DNA of 55,998 nucleotides from Prochlorococcus sp. scB243_495L20 (GTDB taxonomy: Bacteria; Cyanobacteriota; Cyanobacteriia; PCC-6307; Cyanobiaceae): NCBI GenBank assembly GCA_000634215.1, contig JFLX01000075.1:1-55998 (forward strand). Direction: 5' to 3'. Of this stretch, positions 8,272-18,733 are shown in pieces (the stretch's first letter is position 1; every line of letters starts with the position of its first letter). The notes beneath the pieces were generated by a model. That model was not told the DNA's origin and ran no database searches. It saw nothing but the letters and a program-made list of their open reading frames with translations. The translations under genes and the position numbers were made by a program.

Positions 8272-10434
8272 TTGTCTAAATATTTACTTGAGATAGGAAC
8301 AGAAGAGATGCCTGCAAAATTTTCTCATTCTGTTCTAGAACATTTTAAATCCCTAATAGAATTTGAATTGGATAAAAAGTTAATCAAATTCGAAAATATA
8401 GTTGTTACCTCTACACCAAGGAGGATAGTTCTACTCCTCGAAGGTTTAGTTGATTATGCAGAAGATAAGATAATAGAAAGAAAAGGGCCTAAAGCAAATT
8501 CAGCTTATTTAAATGGATCTCCTACTAATGCTGCTTTAGGATTTGCTAATAGCTTAGATATAGATGTAGCTGAGCTAGAAATACAAAATACAGAAAAGGG
8601 TGATTTTTTATTTGGAAGGAAAATTGAGAAAGGACTATCAACAAAAATTTCTTTGTCTTTGATTATCCCAAAATTAGTAAAGAGTCTTCAAGGCCCTCGA
8701 TTTATGAAATGGGGGGCTGGGAACATAAAATTTTCAAGACCTATTAGGTGGATTGTGTCTATGTATAATGATGAAATTCTCGATTTTGGATTTGATGAAT
8801 GTGATCCAAAGATCAATATAAGTAATAAAACAAAAAGTCATAGGCTAATCAATGAAGTTTTAGAAGTTCAGAATCCTGATGATTTTTTTGATTTATTGAA
8901 ACGTAATAGGGTAATAGCTATTCGAAAAGAAAGAAAAGAAACAATTGAAAGTTTAATAAATCAAGCATCTAAATCTTTAAATCTGAAACCTGACCTTACA
9001 GAAGGATTACTAAATGAACTAACTGATTTAGTTGAATGGCCAGACTTAATTATTGGCAAATTTAGTGATGAATTTCTTGATCTTCCAGTTGAAGTTCTCT
9101 CAACAGTTATGAAAAGTCATCAGAGATACGTTCCTCTTTTATTGAAAAATAAAAGTTTTTCTAAACTAGATTTAAGCTCTGAAAAAAATATTAGTACAAC
9201 TTTCTGCGTTATTTCAAATGGTCTTGAAGAATCAAATAATAATATTGTTAAAGGTAATGAGAAAGTATTAAGGGCAAGGTTTTCAGATGCAAAGTTTTTT
9301 GTGGAAAGTGACAAAAAAGTTGCTTCAATCAAAAGAAATCAAAAGCTTAAATCTGTTTCCTATTTGAAAGGATTTGGAAATATATTTCAGAGGGTTGAAA
9401 GGATAGAGGAAGTCACTAAAAAAATTCTTAAATTTTTGAATGATAAGTCTTTAGAAGAAAAAAAAATAATAGAAGCTGCCAAATACTGTAAAAACGACTT
9501 ATGTAGCGAAATTGTTTTCGAATTCCCTGAGCTGCAAGGAATAATGGGCGGTAAATATCTTAAATATGAGGGATTTAGTGAGGATGTTTGCTTGGCTGTC
9601 GCTGAACATTATTTACCATCTTTTTATAAAGATGCTTTGCCCTCCACAAAATATGGTGCAATAGTTTCCATAGCAGATAAGGTCGAAACTTTAATAAGTA
9701 TATTTATTTCTGGTAAACGTCCCAGTGGATCATCTGATCCTTATGCTTTAAGAAGAAATTTGAATGGAGTCATTAAAATAATCTGGGATTATGAACTTGA
9801 TTTACCTTTAGATAAATTATTCAACGAACTTATTGATTTTTGGAAAATCGTATTTCCTAATTTAAACTTCTCAAGAGAAACAATATTTAATGATTTAAAT
9901 GAATTTTTAGTTCAAAGAATTGTTAGTCATCTAGAAGAAATATCACTAAGTAAAGAATTAATAAAGGCCGTTTGCTCTTCTGATGATTTATCTCAAAAAA
10001 GAATATTGAATATTGTTGATCTTAAAAATAGGATTAAATCTATTATCAATTTTAGCGAAAAGGATAATTTTGTTGAAATCCAAAAGGTTATTACTAGGGT
10101 AAGCAAATTAGCAAATAAAAGTGATCTTTCAAGAGACGTGCTCTCAACAAGAGATTATGTAAACACAAAACTTTTTGAAAAAGATTGTGAATTGCAAGTT
10201 TTTAAATTTATTGGAGAATTAGAAAAACTTTTTTCAGAGGGTTATTGCAATTATTTGGAACTTCTAAATTTGTTTGAGATTAATGTAAACACCATCGAAG
10301 ACTTATTTGATAATGAAAAGGGAGTCTTAATAATGACAGAGGATTTAAAAATAAGAAATAATAGACTTAATTTGTTGAGCTTAATTAGAAATTATTCTCT
10401 AAAAATAGCTGACTTTACACTTTGGAACTCTTAA
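8272..10434 (+). CDS. glyS: Glycyl-tRNA synthetase beta subunit
   Basis: This is the tRNA-recognition subunit of the bacterial alpha2-beta2 glycyl-tRNA synthetase; the catalytic alpha subunit glyQ is not in the window. The 720-residue length is normal. The N-terminus LLEIGTEEMPA (residue 5 onward) and the block EFPELQGIMGGKY near residue 419 are diagnostic, followed by an HD-like region and an anticodon-binding helical tail. The start is a TTG at 8272. The last 20 bases overlap the 3' end of chlP on the other strand. Confidence 0.96.
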   Translation: MSKYLLEIGTEEMPAKFSHSVLEHFKSLIEFELDKKLIKFENIVVTSTPRRIVLLLEGLVDYAEDKIIERKGPKANSAYLNGSPTNAALGFANSLDIDVAELEIQNTEKGDFLFGRKIEKGLSTKISLSLIIPKLVKSLQGPRFMKWGAGNIKFSRPIRWIVSMYNDEILDFGFDECDPKINISNKTKSHRLINEVLEVQNPDDFFDLLKRNRVIAIRKERKETIESLINQASKSLNLKPDLTEGLLNELTDLVEWPDLIIGKFSDEFLDLPVEVLSTVMKSHQRYVPLLLKNKSFSKLDLSSEKNISTTFCVISNGLEESNNNIVKGNEKVLRARFSDAKFFVESDKKVASIKRNQKLKSVSYLKGFGNIFQRVERIEEVTKKILKFLNDKSLEEKKIIEAAKYCKNDLCSEIVFEFPELQGIMGGKYLKYEGFSEDVCLAVAEHYLPSFYKDALPSTKYGAIVSIADKVETLISIFISGKRPSGSSDPYALRRNLNGVIKIIWDYELDLPLDKLFNELIDFWKIVFPNLNFSRETIFNDLNEFLVQRIVSHLEEISLSKELIKAVCSSDDLSQKRILNIVDLKNRIKSIINFSEKDNFVEIQKVITRVSKLANKSDLSRDVLSTRDYVNTKLFEKDCELQVFKFIGELEKLFSEGYCNYLELLNLFEINVNTIEDLFDNEKGVLIMTEDLKIRNNRLNLLSLIRNYSLKIADFTLWNS

Positions 10435-11755
10435 CTTTAATTCCTCCCTTTATTGAATATTTTTCTAGCATTTTTTCTACTTCTTTATTTTCCCTAACAG
10501 CACTATCAACGGGTTTATATTTTAGAGGTGCTAGGGCTTTCCCTCTTAAAATCGAACCAAGTGTAAGCATTGTAATTTTAAGTTGCTGTAATGGTTTCAT
10601 GGAGACAACTCTTTTGTATAAATAACTATCAAAAGTAAGTCTTTGAACATCCATGTCATCACACATCTCAACAAAGGCTTCTCTAGCAGAATCATTTCTG
10701 TAGAAAATATTTTGAAGAATTTCTAGAACCTTATAAGTTGTGCCATATTTTTTATCCCATTTTTTAAGATAGTTTTTTAAATCTTTTTCTGATGGAATTA
10801 CTTGACCATTTTTTGAAGCTTCAACAATTTCTTCAGCACACATTCTTCCGCTTTTCGCAGCAAAATAAATTCCCTCTCCTGAACTTTTTGTAACATAACC
10901 AGCTGCATCACCAACCAATGCCATTCTCCCAACTACCCTTCTTGGCCTTGGATGCTCAGGGATAGGGTGAGCTTCTACCTTTATTACTTCACCATTAACA
11001 AGTCTTTTCTTTGCTCTATTTCTTACACCCTCTTGAAGGCCTTTAATTAATGACTGGTTCTTTTGCATGGTTCCAGTGCCCACAGCAACATGATCATATT
11101 TAGGAAATACCCATCCATAAAAATCAGGAGAAACATCAGTTCCTACATACATTTCAGCAAGATCTTCGTAGTAACTCATTTCTTCTTTAGGCAATTTAAT
11201 TCTTTCCTGAAATGCTATAGCTACTTTGTAATCACCTGCATCCATTGCTTTTGCGACTCTGCTATTGGCTCCATCAGCTCCGATCAAAAGGTCAACAGTA
11301 AGCTCTTTGAGTTCCCCTTTTTTATCTCCATTTGTAAAATCTGAGTAGGAAATCTTATATGGGCCTTGATTATTATCGCCAGTATCAATAGAAGTAACTA
11401 ATCCATTTATTAATGTAGCACCAAGATCTGATGCTCTGTTGCGCATAAAGGCATCCATAACTTCTCTTCTACACATCCCAATAAACTCATTATCACTTTT
11501 CCCATAAACTCTATCTAGACTTATATCTACTTCTCTATTTGATGGAGATATCATTCTCATATGTCTTACTTTTCTATCGATAATTGACTCGGGCAAATCA
11601 AATTCTTCGACCATACAAAGTGGAATTGCTCCTCCACATGGTTTGGCATTATCCAATTTTCTCTCGAAGAGCCAAGTTTTTATTCCAGCTTTAGCAAGTA
11701 TTTCTGCCGCACATGAACCACTTGGACCTCCACCAATAACAGCTACCCTCAACAT
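10415..11755 (-). CDS. chlP: Geranylgeranyl diphosphate/chlorophyll reductase ChlP
   Basis: ChlP reduces three double bonds of the geranylgeranyl chain to give the phytyl tail of chlorophyll and tocopherol. The 446-residue flavoprotein has the FAD dinucleotide fold VIGGGPSGSCAAEIL at the N-terminus, the GADGANSRVAKA motif near 160 and the FAD-phosphate motif LVGDAAGYVTKSSGEGI near 285. Its C-terminal region LQNIFYRNDSAREAF fits the plant and cyanobacterial reductase rather than archaeal homologues. It acts at the thylakoid membrane. Convergent with glyS, overlapping by 20 bases at the stops. Confidence 0.95.
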   Translation of the reverse strand: MLRVAVIGGGPSGSCAAEILAKAGIKTWLFERKLDNAKPCGGAIPLCMVEEFDLPESIIDRKVRHMRMISPSNREVDISLDRVYGKSDNEFIGMCRREVMDAFMRNRASDLGATLINGLVTSIDTGDNNQGPYKISYSDFTNGDKKGELKELTVDLLIGADGANSRVAKAMDAGDYKVAIAFQERIKLPKEEMSYYEDLAEMYVGTDVSPDFYGWVFPKYDHVAVGTGTMQKNQSLIKGLQEGVRNRAKKRLVNGEVIKVEAHPIPEHPRPRRVVGRMALVGDAAGYVTKSSGEGIYFAAKSGRMCAEEIVEASKNGQVIPSEKDLKNYLKKWDKKYGTTYKVLEILQNIFYRNDSAREAFVEMCDDMDVQRLTFDSYLYKRVVSMKPLQQLKITMLTLGSILRGKALAPLKYKPVDSAVRENKEVEKMLEKYSIKGGIKVKSSKV

Positions 11756-11867
11756 ATGAAAAAAAATAATACTGTATATAAAAACTACATCTTTTTTGCT
11801 TATAAAAGTGCATTTCTTAAAATAATAGTTAATATCGAAATATCTTTTCCAAATTCACTTCTAAATA

Positions 11868-12581
11868 TTGGAACTAAACAAAGATATCGATCAATTTGAT
11901 ATACCACTTGCCAAAAGAACTTACCTAAATAATCGAAATTCAACAATAATAAAAAAACTATCAATATTTTTTCCATTTCTTTTACTTATCTTTTCTGTGG
12001 CTGCATTGCGATTATTTAAAAATATAGAAATAGGATCTCTTGATAATCTCAATTCACAGGATCAGATAAATCACGACCATAGAATTTTAGGTCATTTACC
12101 CTATGCGGAAATTTCTAAGCAGAAACTAGTTTTAATTGAGCCTAATATTGAAGTCCATATGGATATGCGCGATTCTCTATTAAAGATGAGAGAAGAAGCC
12201 AAAAAGGATGGGATATATTTAGTCTTCTTGAGTGGTTATAGATCAATAAATTTGCAAAACGATATCTTTTATTCTTTAAAATCTATTAGAAAGCAAGAAG
12301 CGGCAGAAAGAGCTAGAGTTTCAGCCCCTCCAGGGTATTCCGAACATAGTACAGGTTTCGCAATCGATATTGGTGATGCTACTCAAAGAGAGACAGACTT
12401 TGAAACCGACTTCGAAAATACTGACGCCTTTAGATGGTTAATAAAAAATGCAGCTAAGTTTCACTTTAAGTTATCGTTCAACAAAGATAATAAATATATA
12501 GATTACGAACCCTGGCATTGGAGATATGAGGGGTCAATTGAAGCATTAAAAGTTTTTGAAAGCTCAAATAGAAAATTATAA
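11868..12581 (+). CDS. D-alanyl-D-alanine carboxypeptidase, VanY type (peptidase M15B), membrane-anchored
   Basis: The 237-residue protein has an N-terminal membrane helix at about 33-50 (FFPFLLLIFSVAALRLF) and a periplasmic M15 domain. Zinc ligands are H160 and D167 in SEHSTGFAIDIG and H217 in EPWHWRY, with E214 as the catalytic base; SGYRS near 122 is the usual substrate-side motif. It should remove the terminal D-Ala from peptidoglycan stem peptides. The start is a TTG at 11868, which places a short cytoplasmic tail before the helix. It belongs to the same superfamily as the VanX-like protein 6 kb upstream but differs in location and specificity. Confidence 0.9.
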   Translation: MELNKDIDQFDIPLAKRTYLNNRNSTIIKKLSIFFPFLLLIFSVAALRLFKNIEIGSLDNLNSQDQINHDHRILGHLPYAEISKQKLVLIEPNIEVHMDMRDSLLKMREEAKKDGIYLVFLSGYRSINLQNDIFYSLKSIRKQEAAERARVSAPPGYSEHSTGFAIDIGDATQRETDFETDFENTDAFRWLIKNAAKFHFKLSFNKDNKYIDYEPWHWRYEGSIEALKVFESSNRKL

Positions 12582-12709
12582 ATCTAATTGATTAATTTAA
12601 TTATTCAATAAATTATATTTTTCAAAGTCTTAAAGAGAAAATACTCATAATAAGCATACTTTGAGTTAGCCTTAATAAAGTAAATCTAAAATTTATATAA
12701 ATTCTATAA

Positions 12710-14506
12710 ATGTCATCTTCGATAAAAGAAATTAGAAATGTTGCAATTATTGCTCACGTAGATCATGGAAAGACAACTCTTGTAGATGCATTGTTATCTC
12801 AATCAGGAATATTTAGAGACAATGAAGTTATCCCTACATGTGTAATGGATTCAAATGATCTTGAAAGAGAAAGGGGGATAACAATTCTCTCAAAAAATAC
12901 TGCAGTTAACTACAAAGATACCAGAATTAATATTATAGATACACCTGGACATGCTGATTTTGGAGGAGAAGTTGAAAGGGTTTTGGGAATGGTTGATGGT
13001 TGTCTTCTTATTGTTGATGCAAATGAGGGGCCTATGCCTCAAACAAGATTTGTTTTAAAAAAAGCATTAGAAAAAGGACTTAGGCCTATAGTCTTTGTAA
13101 ATAAAATTGATAGACCACGAGTAGTACCAGAAATAGCAATTGATAAGGTCCTTGATTTGTTTTTGGAGTTAGGTGCTGATGATGATCAATGTGATTTCCC
13201 TTATCTTTTTGGGAGTGGCTTATCTGGTTTCGCAAAAGAAGAGATGGAATCTAATAGTGACAATATGATGCCTCTTTTTGAAGCTATTATTAGACACGTT
13301 CCTCCTCCAGTAGGTGATTCTAATAAGCCTCTTCAGCTACAAATAACTACTTTGGATTATTCTGATTTTTTAGGCAGAATAGTAATAGGGAAGATCCATA
13401 ATGGGACAATAAAAAATGGCCAACAGGCTAGTTTAATTAAAGAAAACGGAAAAACTATTAAAGGTAAGGTTAGTAAGCTTTTAGGATTTGAGGGATTACA
13501 AAGAATTGATATAAATGAAGCATTTGCAGGTGATATTGTTGCTGTTTCTGGTTTCGATGACGTCAATATTGGTGAGACCATAGCATGTCCCGATTCTCCT
13601 CATCCTCTTCCATTAATCAAAGTTGATGAACCTACCTTAAATATGACTTTTGTTGTCAATGATTCACCATTCGCGGGTAAGGAAGGGAAATTTGTAACTA
13701 GTAGACAATTAAAAAATAGATTGGAGAGGGAACTTTTAACAAATGTTGCCCTAAGAGTAGAAGAAACTGATTCTCCTGACAGGTTTTCAGTTTCAGGAAG
13801 AGGAGAATTACATCTAGGGATATTGATTGAAACTATGAGAAGAGAGGGTTTTGAGTTTCAAATCTCACAACCTCAAGTAATTTTCAGAGAAATTGATAAT
13901 GTTGAATGTGAGCCTATAGAGACTTTAGTTTTAGATGTACCTGAAGTATCTGTTGGTTCTTGTATCGAAAAACTTGGATCTAGAAAGGCAGAGATGAAAA
14001 ACATGCAGACAAGTTCAGATGGTAGAACTCAATTAGAATTTCTAGTACCATCAAGAGGATTAATTGGATTTCGCGGGGAGTTTGTAAGGATAACCAGAGG
14101 TGAAGGTATCATGAGCCATTCGTTTTATGAATATAAACCTAAAACAGGAGACTTTGAAACCAGAAGGAATGGCGTTCTTATAGCTTTTGAGGAAGGTGTG
14201 GCCACATTTTATGCTTTAAAAAATGCTGAAGATAGGGGAGTATATTTCATTAAACCTGGAGTTAAAGTTTATAAAGGAATGATAATTGGTGAGAATAATC
14301 GACCTCAAGATCTAGAGTTGAATATATGTAAAACTAAGCAGTTGACTAATATGAGATCTGCAGGGGCAGAAGAACTTGATACTTTGCAGTCACCTGTGGA
14401 TATTACCCTTGAAAGAGCACTCGAATATATTGGTCCAGATGAAATGCTGGAGGTAACACCGGATTCAATAAGAATGAGAAAAATAAATAAAAAGAAAAAA
14501 AATTAG
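12710..14506 (+). CDS. typA: Ribosome-associated GTPase TypA/BipA
   Basis: TypA is a translational GTPase of the EF-G/LepA family that supports ribosome assembly and stress adaptation. The 598-residue protein shows G1 [10 protein letters not shown] (15-24), G2 RERGITI (near 53), G3 [14 protein letters not shown] (near 77) and G4 NKIDRP (near 128). The EF-G-like domains follow, with [17 protein letters not shown] and the BipA-specific C-terminal block [11 protein letters not shown]. The lysine-rich tail KINKKKKN is typical. The start is the ATG at 12710. A DUF309 gene follows after 11 bases. Confidence 0.97.
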   Translation: MSSSIKEIRNVAIIAHVDHGKTTLVDALLSQSGIFRDNEVIPTCVMDSNDLERERGITILSKNTAVNYKDTRINIIDTPGHADFGGEVERVLGMVDGCLLIVDANEGPMPQTRFVLKKALEKGLRPIVFVNKIDRPRVVPEIAIDKVLDLFLELGADDDQCDFPYLFGSGLSGFAKEEMESNSDNMMPLFEAIIRHVPPPVGDSNKPLQLQITTLDYSDFLGRIVIGKIHNGTIKNGQQASLIKENGKTIKGKVSKLLGFEGLQRIDINEAFAGDIVAVSGFDDVNIGETIACPDSPHPLPLIKVDEPTLNMTFVVNDSPFAGKEGKFVTSRQLKNRLERELLTNVALRVEETDSPDRFSVSGRGELHLGILIETMRREGFEFQISQPQVIFREIDNVECEPIETLVLDVPEVSVGSCIEKLGSRKAEMKNMQTSSDGRTQLEFLVPSRGLIGFRGEFVRITRGEGIMSHSFYEYKPKTGDFETRRNGVLIAFEEGVATFYALKNAEDRGVYFIKPGVKVYKGMIIGENNRPQDLELNICKTKQLTNMRSAGAEELDTLQSPVDITLERALEYIGPDEMLEVTPDSIRMRKINKKKKN

Positions 14507-14517
14507 TAATTGCTTTA

Positions 14518-14886
14518 ATGAACAAAGAAAGTGCAAAAAGTTTTCAAGACTCCCTTTTAACAGCTTTAAATCTTTTTAACAATCATGAATGGTACGAGGC
14601 TCATGATGCTTTTGAAGAAATATGGAATTCTGTAGATGGTGACGAAAGACAAGTTATCCAAGGAATTTTACAAGTATCTGTTTCTCAGTTTCATTTAAGT
14701 AAAGGTAATTTAAATGGAGCTACTATTTTGCTTGGAGAGGGTTTAGGCAGAATAAAAACTAGAACCAAGATTGAGTTAGGGATTGATCTTGAATCCTTCT
14801 GCCAATGTTTGGAAGATTTATTAAGGAAATTACAATATAGAGAACTATTAAACGAGAACGATAAGCCTTTTTTGAAACCTCTTTGA
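14518..14886 (+). CDS. DUF309 domain protein
   Basis: This small helical protein of 122 residues carries the DUF309 signature: NHEWYEAHDAFEEIW (residues 21-35) followed by QVIQGILQVSVSQFHLSKGN. Conserved His, Glu and Trp residues line up on adjacent helices, which could form a binding site, but no activity is established for the family. It is common in cyanobacteria and plastids. The 11-base gap after typA suggests a shared transcript. Confidence 0.88.
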   Translation: MNKESAKSFQDSLLTALNLFNNHEWYEAHDAFEEIWNSVDGDERQVIQGILQVSVSQFHLSKGNLNGATILLGEGLGRIKTRTKIELGIDLESFCQCLEDLLRKLQYRELLNENDKPFLKPL

Positions 14887-14973
14887 TGAATATATCTTTA
14901 TCTTCAATTAAATTATTATTATGTATTTAGTTTTTTTTCAAGAAAGTGAGAAAATTTATCGATCTCAAGGAAA

Positions 14974-15702
14974 ATGAACCTAAATATTCATAATGTATCC
15001 CTTTCAATTAAAGGAAGATTAATTGTAAATGATGTTTCCATAACTGTTAATCCAGGGGAAGTTGTAGGTTTGATGGGACCTAATGGAGCTGGGAAAACTA
15101 CAACTTTTAATCTTGCAGTTGGGAATATAAAACCAGATAAAGGTGAAATTTTAATGAATGGGAAAAATATAACCAATCTTCCTCTACCAATTAGATCAAG
15201 ACTTGGGTTAGGGTACTTAACTCAGGAAGCGAGTATCTTTAGAGACCTCACAGTTAAGGATAATATAGATCTGGCTTTACAAAATTCATCTTACAGTAGA
15301 GCAGCGATAAGAAATAGAAGAGAACAATTAATTAATGAATTTAATTTGAATAACTTTGTAGATAATTATGGTTATCAACTTTCAGGAGGAGAGAGGAGGA
15401 GGTGTGAAATTGCAAGGGCTCTCACTGTAGGTAGAAAAGGACCTAAATATTTGTTATTAGACGAACCTTTTGCTGGGATAGATCCTCTAGCTGTTAATGA
15501 TCTAAAGAAACTAATTCTAAAATTAAGTAGTGATGGTGTGGGTATTCTCATTACAGACCATAATGTGAGGGAAACCCTTCTAATTACTAACAAATCATAT
15601 GTATTAAGTGAAGGAAAAATTTTAGCTAACGGTTCATCAAGTGAATTGGCTGATAATCCAATAGTCAAGAAGTATTATCTAGGAGATAATTTCAAACTTT
15701 GA
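14974..15702 (+). CDS. lptB: LPS export ABC transporter ATP-binding protein LptB
   Basis: LptB powers extraction of lipopolysaccharide from the inner membrane through the LptFG permease to the periplasmic bridge. The 242-residue ATPase has Walker A GPNGAGKTT (near 35), the LptB-style Q-loop GLGYLTQEASIFRDLTV (near 75), signature LSGGERRRCEIARAL (near 136), Walker B YLLLDEPFAGIDP (near 160) and the H-loop ITDHNVRETL. The FAGIDP and DHNVRETL variants separate LptB from branched-chain amino acid ATPases (LivF/G), the nearest alternative. Its permease genes are not in the window. Confidence 0.93.
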   Translation: MNLNIHNVSLSIKGRLIVNDVSITVNPGEVVGLMGPNGAGKTTTFNLAVGNIKPDKGEILMNGKNITNLPLPIRSRLGLGYLTQEASIFRDLTVKDNIDLALQNSSYSRAAIRNRREQLINEFNLNNFVDNYGYQLSGGERRRCEIARALTVGRKGPKYLLLDEPFAGIDPLAVNDLKKLILKLSSDGVGILITDHNVRETLLITNKSYVLSEGKILANGSSSELADNPIVKKYYLGDNFKL

Positions 15703-15816
15703 AATGCTTTTTTTAAGATAAATTAAAACTTAAATATTAAAGATTTACTCATATGAGAATGATTTTAATTATTATTTGAATGTCATTTAATATCAAAACT
15801 TGAGAAATTTCTAGAA

Positions 15817-16746
15817 ATGATACTAGATAATTTTTTTAAAAATTTAATATATGAACCGGTTTCAGTTATAGGTCTTTTAGTTTTTTATTTTTTATTAATT
15901 AACTTACCAATATCTTTGGGTGCAGTTTTTAAAAAAAAGTCCTCTGCTGCTGTAAGACTCATTACAATTTTAGTGAACTTATTAATAACATTACAATTAC
16001 TTTTTAGGTGGTCAATTTCTGGGCACTTTCCTATTAGCAATTTGTATGAATCTCTTTATTTCCTTACTTGGGGTATCACATTAGGTCAACTATTGGTTGA
16101 AAGAGAATACCAAGCTCCAATAATCCCTTCAATTGCTATACCTATTGAGTTGCTGACTGTGGCTTTTGCTTGTTTTGTTTTACCTGAGGATTTGAAATTA
16201 TCATCCAATTTAGTTCCAGCTTTAAGGTCTAGTTGGTTAGTAATGCATGTAAGCGTCGTAATGCTTAGTTATGCAGCATTAATAATAGGTTCTTTACTTT
16301 CAATGTCCGTTTTGTTTATAAATAAAAATAAGCCACTTCAAATCAGAAGTAGTTCTACAGGTATAGGAGGATTTAAACTTTCAAATAGCTATCCCGTAAA
16401 TGATTTAGTTGAACCTATTGAATTTTCTCATTCAGAAGAATTAGATACATTAAGTTATCGTTCTATATTGGTAGGTTTTGTTCTTTTGACTCTCGGTTTA
16501 ATATCAGGTGCAGTTTGGGCTAATGAGGCCTGGGGCACATGGTGGAGTTGGGATCCAAAAGAAACATGGGCATTTATCTCATGGTTGTTTTATGCCGCTT
16601 ATCTGCACATGAGAATAAGCAAGGGTTGGCAAGGACGCAAACCAGCTTTATTAGCATCCACAGGCTTTTTAATTGTTTTAGTATGTTATTTAGGAGTTAA
16701 TTTTTTAGGAATAGGTTTGCATAGTTATGGATGGATATTTGAGTGA
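15817..16746 (+). CDS. ccsA: Cytochrome c biogenesis protein CcsA (ResC type)
   Basis: CcsA pairs with Ccs1/ResB in system II to move haem across the thylakoid membrane and attach it to apocytochromes c. The 309-residue protein has about eight hydrophobic helices and the haem-handling tryptophan-rich loop WGTWWSWDPKETWAF near residue 239. Conserved histidines flank it, including LYAAYLHMRIS and GLHSYGW at the C-terminus. It is needed for cytochrome f and c6. It ends 21 bases from the convergent rpe stop. Confidence 0.95.
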   Translation: MILDNFFKNLIYEPVSVIGLLVFYFLLINLPISLGAVFKKKSSAAVRLITILVNLLITLQLLFRWSISGHFPISNLYESLYFLTWGITLGQLLVEREYQAPIIPSIAIPIELLTVAFACFVLPEDLKLSSNLVPALRSSWLVMHVSVVMLSYAALIIGSLLSMSVLFINKNKPLQIRSSSTGIGGFKLSNSYPVNDLVEPIEFSHSEELDTLSYRSILVGFVLLTLGLISGAVWANEAWGTWWSWDPKETWAFISWLFYAAYLHMRISKGWQGRKPALLASTGFLIVLVCYLGVNFLGIGLHSYGWIFE

Positions 16747-16767
16747 TTTCTTAATGATCCAGAATAT

Positions 16768-17526
16768 TTATTGAGGTTCTGAAAGAACATTACCTTTTTG
16801 TGCTTCTTGTGCAACTTTTCTCAAGTCATCACATCCTTCCTTTAATGTTGGGTAAGCAAACATTCCGCTACCTGCAATAAAACAATTAGCACCAGCATCT
16901 GCACATTGTGAAATAGTCCAATTTGCTTTTATCCCCCCATCAACTTCAATATCGACATCTAAGTTTCTTTCGATAATAAAGTTTCTTATTTCTCTTATTT
17001 TATTAAGCATTGTTGGTATATAAGCTTGTCCTCCAAAGCCTGGATTAACTGTCATAACCAAAACATGATCAACCATATCCATTATGTTTTTAATCATTTC
17101 AAAAGGAGTATGAGGGTTCAATGCAACAGAAGGAGATCCTCCTAAATCTCTTATTCTTCCTAGAACTCTATGCAAATGAATATTTGCTTCAGCATGAGCT
17201 ATTACTACTCCTGGCTCACCATTTGCTCCTTTTGTAGCGTTTACATAAGATTCAAGCATTGTTTCACAATTGTACTGGCTTACCATTAATTGAGTTTCAA
17301 AAGGGACATTGCAATATTTCCTGCATGCAGTAATCATTTCTGGACCAAATGTAAGATTTGGTACAAAATTTCCATCCATTACATCAAATTGAATTCTATC
17401 TACCCCAGCTTCCTCGAGCTCTTTCACACATGCCCCCATATTTGCCCAATCTGCTGGTAAAACTGAAGGAATTATTTGAATTGGTCTATTTGCACCAGTT
17501 AAATTTGCTTGATTTGACTCAGTCAT
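16768..17526 (-). CDS. rpe: Ribulose-phosphate 3-epimerase
   Basis: The enzyme interconverts ribulose-5-phosphate and xylulose-5-phosphate in the Calvin and pentose phosphate cycles. The 252-residue TIM barrel shows IIPSVLPADWANMG near 18, the metal and catalytic Asp in QFDVMDGNFVPNLTFGP, MTVNPGFGGQAYIP, and the second Asp in EVDGGIKANW. It is divergent from glpX, another Calvin-cycle gene, with 187 bases between the starts. The N-terminal 15 residues (TESNQANLTGANRP) are a short extension beyond the usual start. Confidence 0.97.
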   Translation of the reverse strand: MTESNQANLTGANRPIQIIPSVLPADWANMGACVKELEEAGVDRIQFDVMDGNFVPNLTFGPEMITACRKYCNVPFETQLMVSQYNCETMLESYVNATKGANGEPGVVIAHAEANIHLHRVLGRIRDLGGSPSVALNPHTPFEMIKNIMDMVDHVLVMTVNPGFGGQAYIPTMLNKIREIRNFIIERNLDVDIEVDGGIKANWTISQCADAGANCFIAGSGMFAYPTLKEGCDDLRKVAQEAQKGNVLSEPQ

Positions 17527-17713
17527 TTAATTTTTAAAATATTTAATAAAGATACTATATTTAGTTGTTTATTCCTAATTTAAAGTCACGGCCTGATAAA
17601 GTAACAGCTGTAAAGAGTTAAAAAAAGCTTACTAGCATAATAATTCTCATAAAAAATTGCATTTTATATGAGATCATACTCAAAACCTTTTAGAAAATCC
17701 TCAAAATTTAATT

Positions 17714-18715
17714 GTGAATCAAACTTTAATTCAAGAAATTCTCGAAGTTGTCGAGCAAGCAGCTATTGCCTCAGCAAAACTAACAGGACTTGGTCAAAAA
17801 GATGAAGCTGATGCTGCAGCTGTCGAAGCAATGAGATTGCGAATGGGCAAAATTGAAATGAAAGGTAAAATTGTTATTGGAGAAGGTGAAAGAGATGAAG
17901 CACCTATGCTTTATATAGGTGAAGAGGTTGGTAGTGGAAATGGCCCAGGGGTTGACTTTGCAGTAGATCCTTGTGAAGGAACTAATCTTTGTGCGAATAA
18001 TCAAAGAGGTTCCATGGCGGTTTTAGCTGCCTCTGATACGGGTGGTCTTTTCAATGCTCCTGATTTTTACATGAACAAATTAGCTGCGCCTCCTGCAGCC
18101 AAAGGTAAAGTTGATATTAGAAATTCAGCTACTGAAAACTTGAAGATACTAAGTGATTGCTTGGGCCTTTCTATTAATGAGCTTACTGTAGTTGTAATGG
18201 ATAGAACTAGACATAAAGATTTAATTAAAGAGATTCGAGGATGTGGTGCAAAAGTACAACCGATTTCTGATGGTGATGTTCAAGCTGCGATTGCATGCGG
18301 TTTTGCAGGAACTGGAACACATTGCTTGATGGGTATAGGTGCAGCTCCAGAGGGTGTTATTTCTGCAGCTGCAATGAGAGCTCTCGGCGGACACTTTCAA
18401 GGACAACTAGTTTATGATCCGGCAATCGCTCAAACTTCTGAATGGGCTGATTACACAAAAGAAGGAAATATAAAACGTCTTAATGAAATGGACATAACAG
18501 ATATAGATAAAATCTATGAAGCAAATGAATTGGCATCGGGAGAAAATGTTGTTTTCGCTGGAAGTGGAATAACTGATGGATTATTATTTGACGGAGTTAA
18601 ATTTGAAAGGGATTGTGTTAGAACAAGTAGTCTAGTTATTAGTACATTAGATAGTACTGCAAGGTTCACAAATACTGTCCATATAAAAGATGGTGCTAAG
18701 AGTATCAGCCTTTAA
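17714..18715 (+). CDS. glpX: Class II fructose-1,6-/sedoheptulose-1,7-bisphosphatase (GlpX type)
   Basis: In cyanobacteria this bifunctional enzyme dephosphorylates both FBP and SBP in the Calvin cycle. The 333-residue product keeps the lithium-sensitive phosphatase fold: [18 protein letters not shown] near 56, the metal-binding DPCEGTN near 85, and the C-terminal [11 protein letters not shown]. The start is a GTG at 17714. An imperfect hairpin, TCTCAT (17645-17650) with ATGAGA (17668-17673), lies in the upstream region about 40 bases before the start. hemA follows after 18 bases. Confidence 0.95.
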   Translation: MNQTLIQEILEVVEQAAIASAKLTGLGQKDEADAAAVEAMRLRMGKIEMKGKIVIGEGERDEAPMLYIGEEVGSGNGPGVDFAVDPCEGTNLCANNQRGSMAVLAASDTGGLFNAPDFYMNKLAAPPAAKGKVDIRNSATENLKILSDCLGLSINELTVVVMDRTRHKDLIKEIRGCGAKVQPISDGDVQAAIACGFAGTGTHCLMGIGAAPEGVISAAAMRALGGHFQGQLVYDPAIAQTSEWADYTKEGNIKRLNEMDITDIDKIYEANELASGENVVFAGSGITDGLLFDGVKFERDCVRTSSLVISTLDSTARFTNTVHIKDGAKSISL

Positions 18716-18733
18716 AAATTCACTTTTGATTTT

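Noticed and set aside
9120-9332. Opposite-strand open frames inside glyS, glgC, typA and other genes
   Set aside because: They lie within well-supported genes and have no recognisable content, so they are shadows.
17638-17673. Fur-like sequence and hairpin upstream of glpX
   Set aside because: ATGAGAATTATTAT on the minus strand resembles the core of the 52890 box, but the full 19-mer matches only 13 of 19 positions, too few in AT-rich DNA, and the gene has no iron link.
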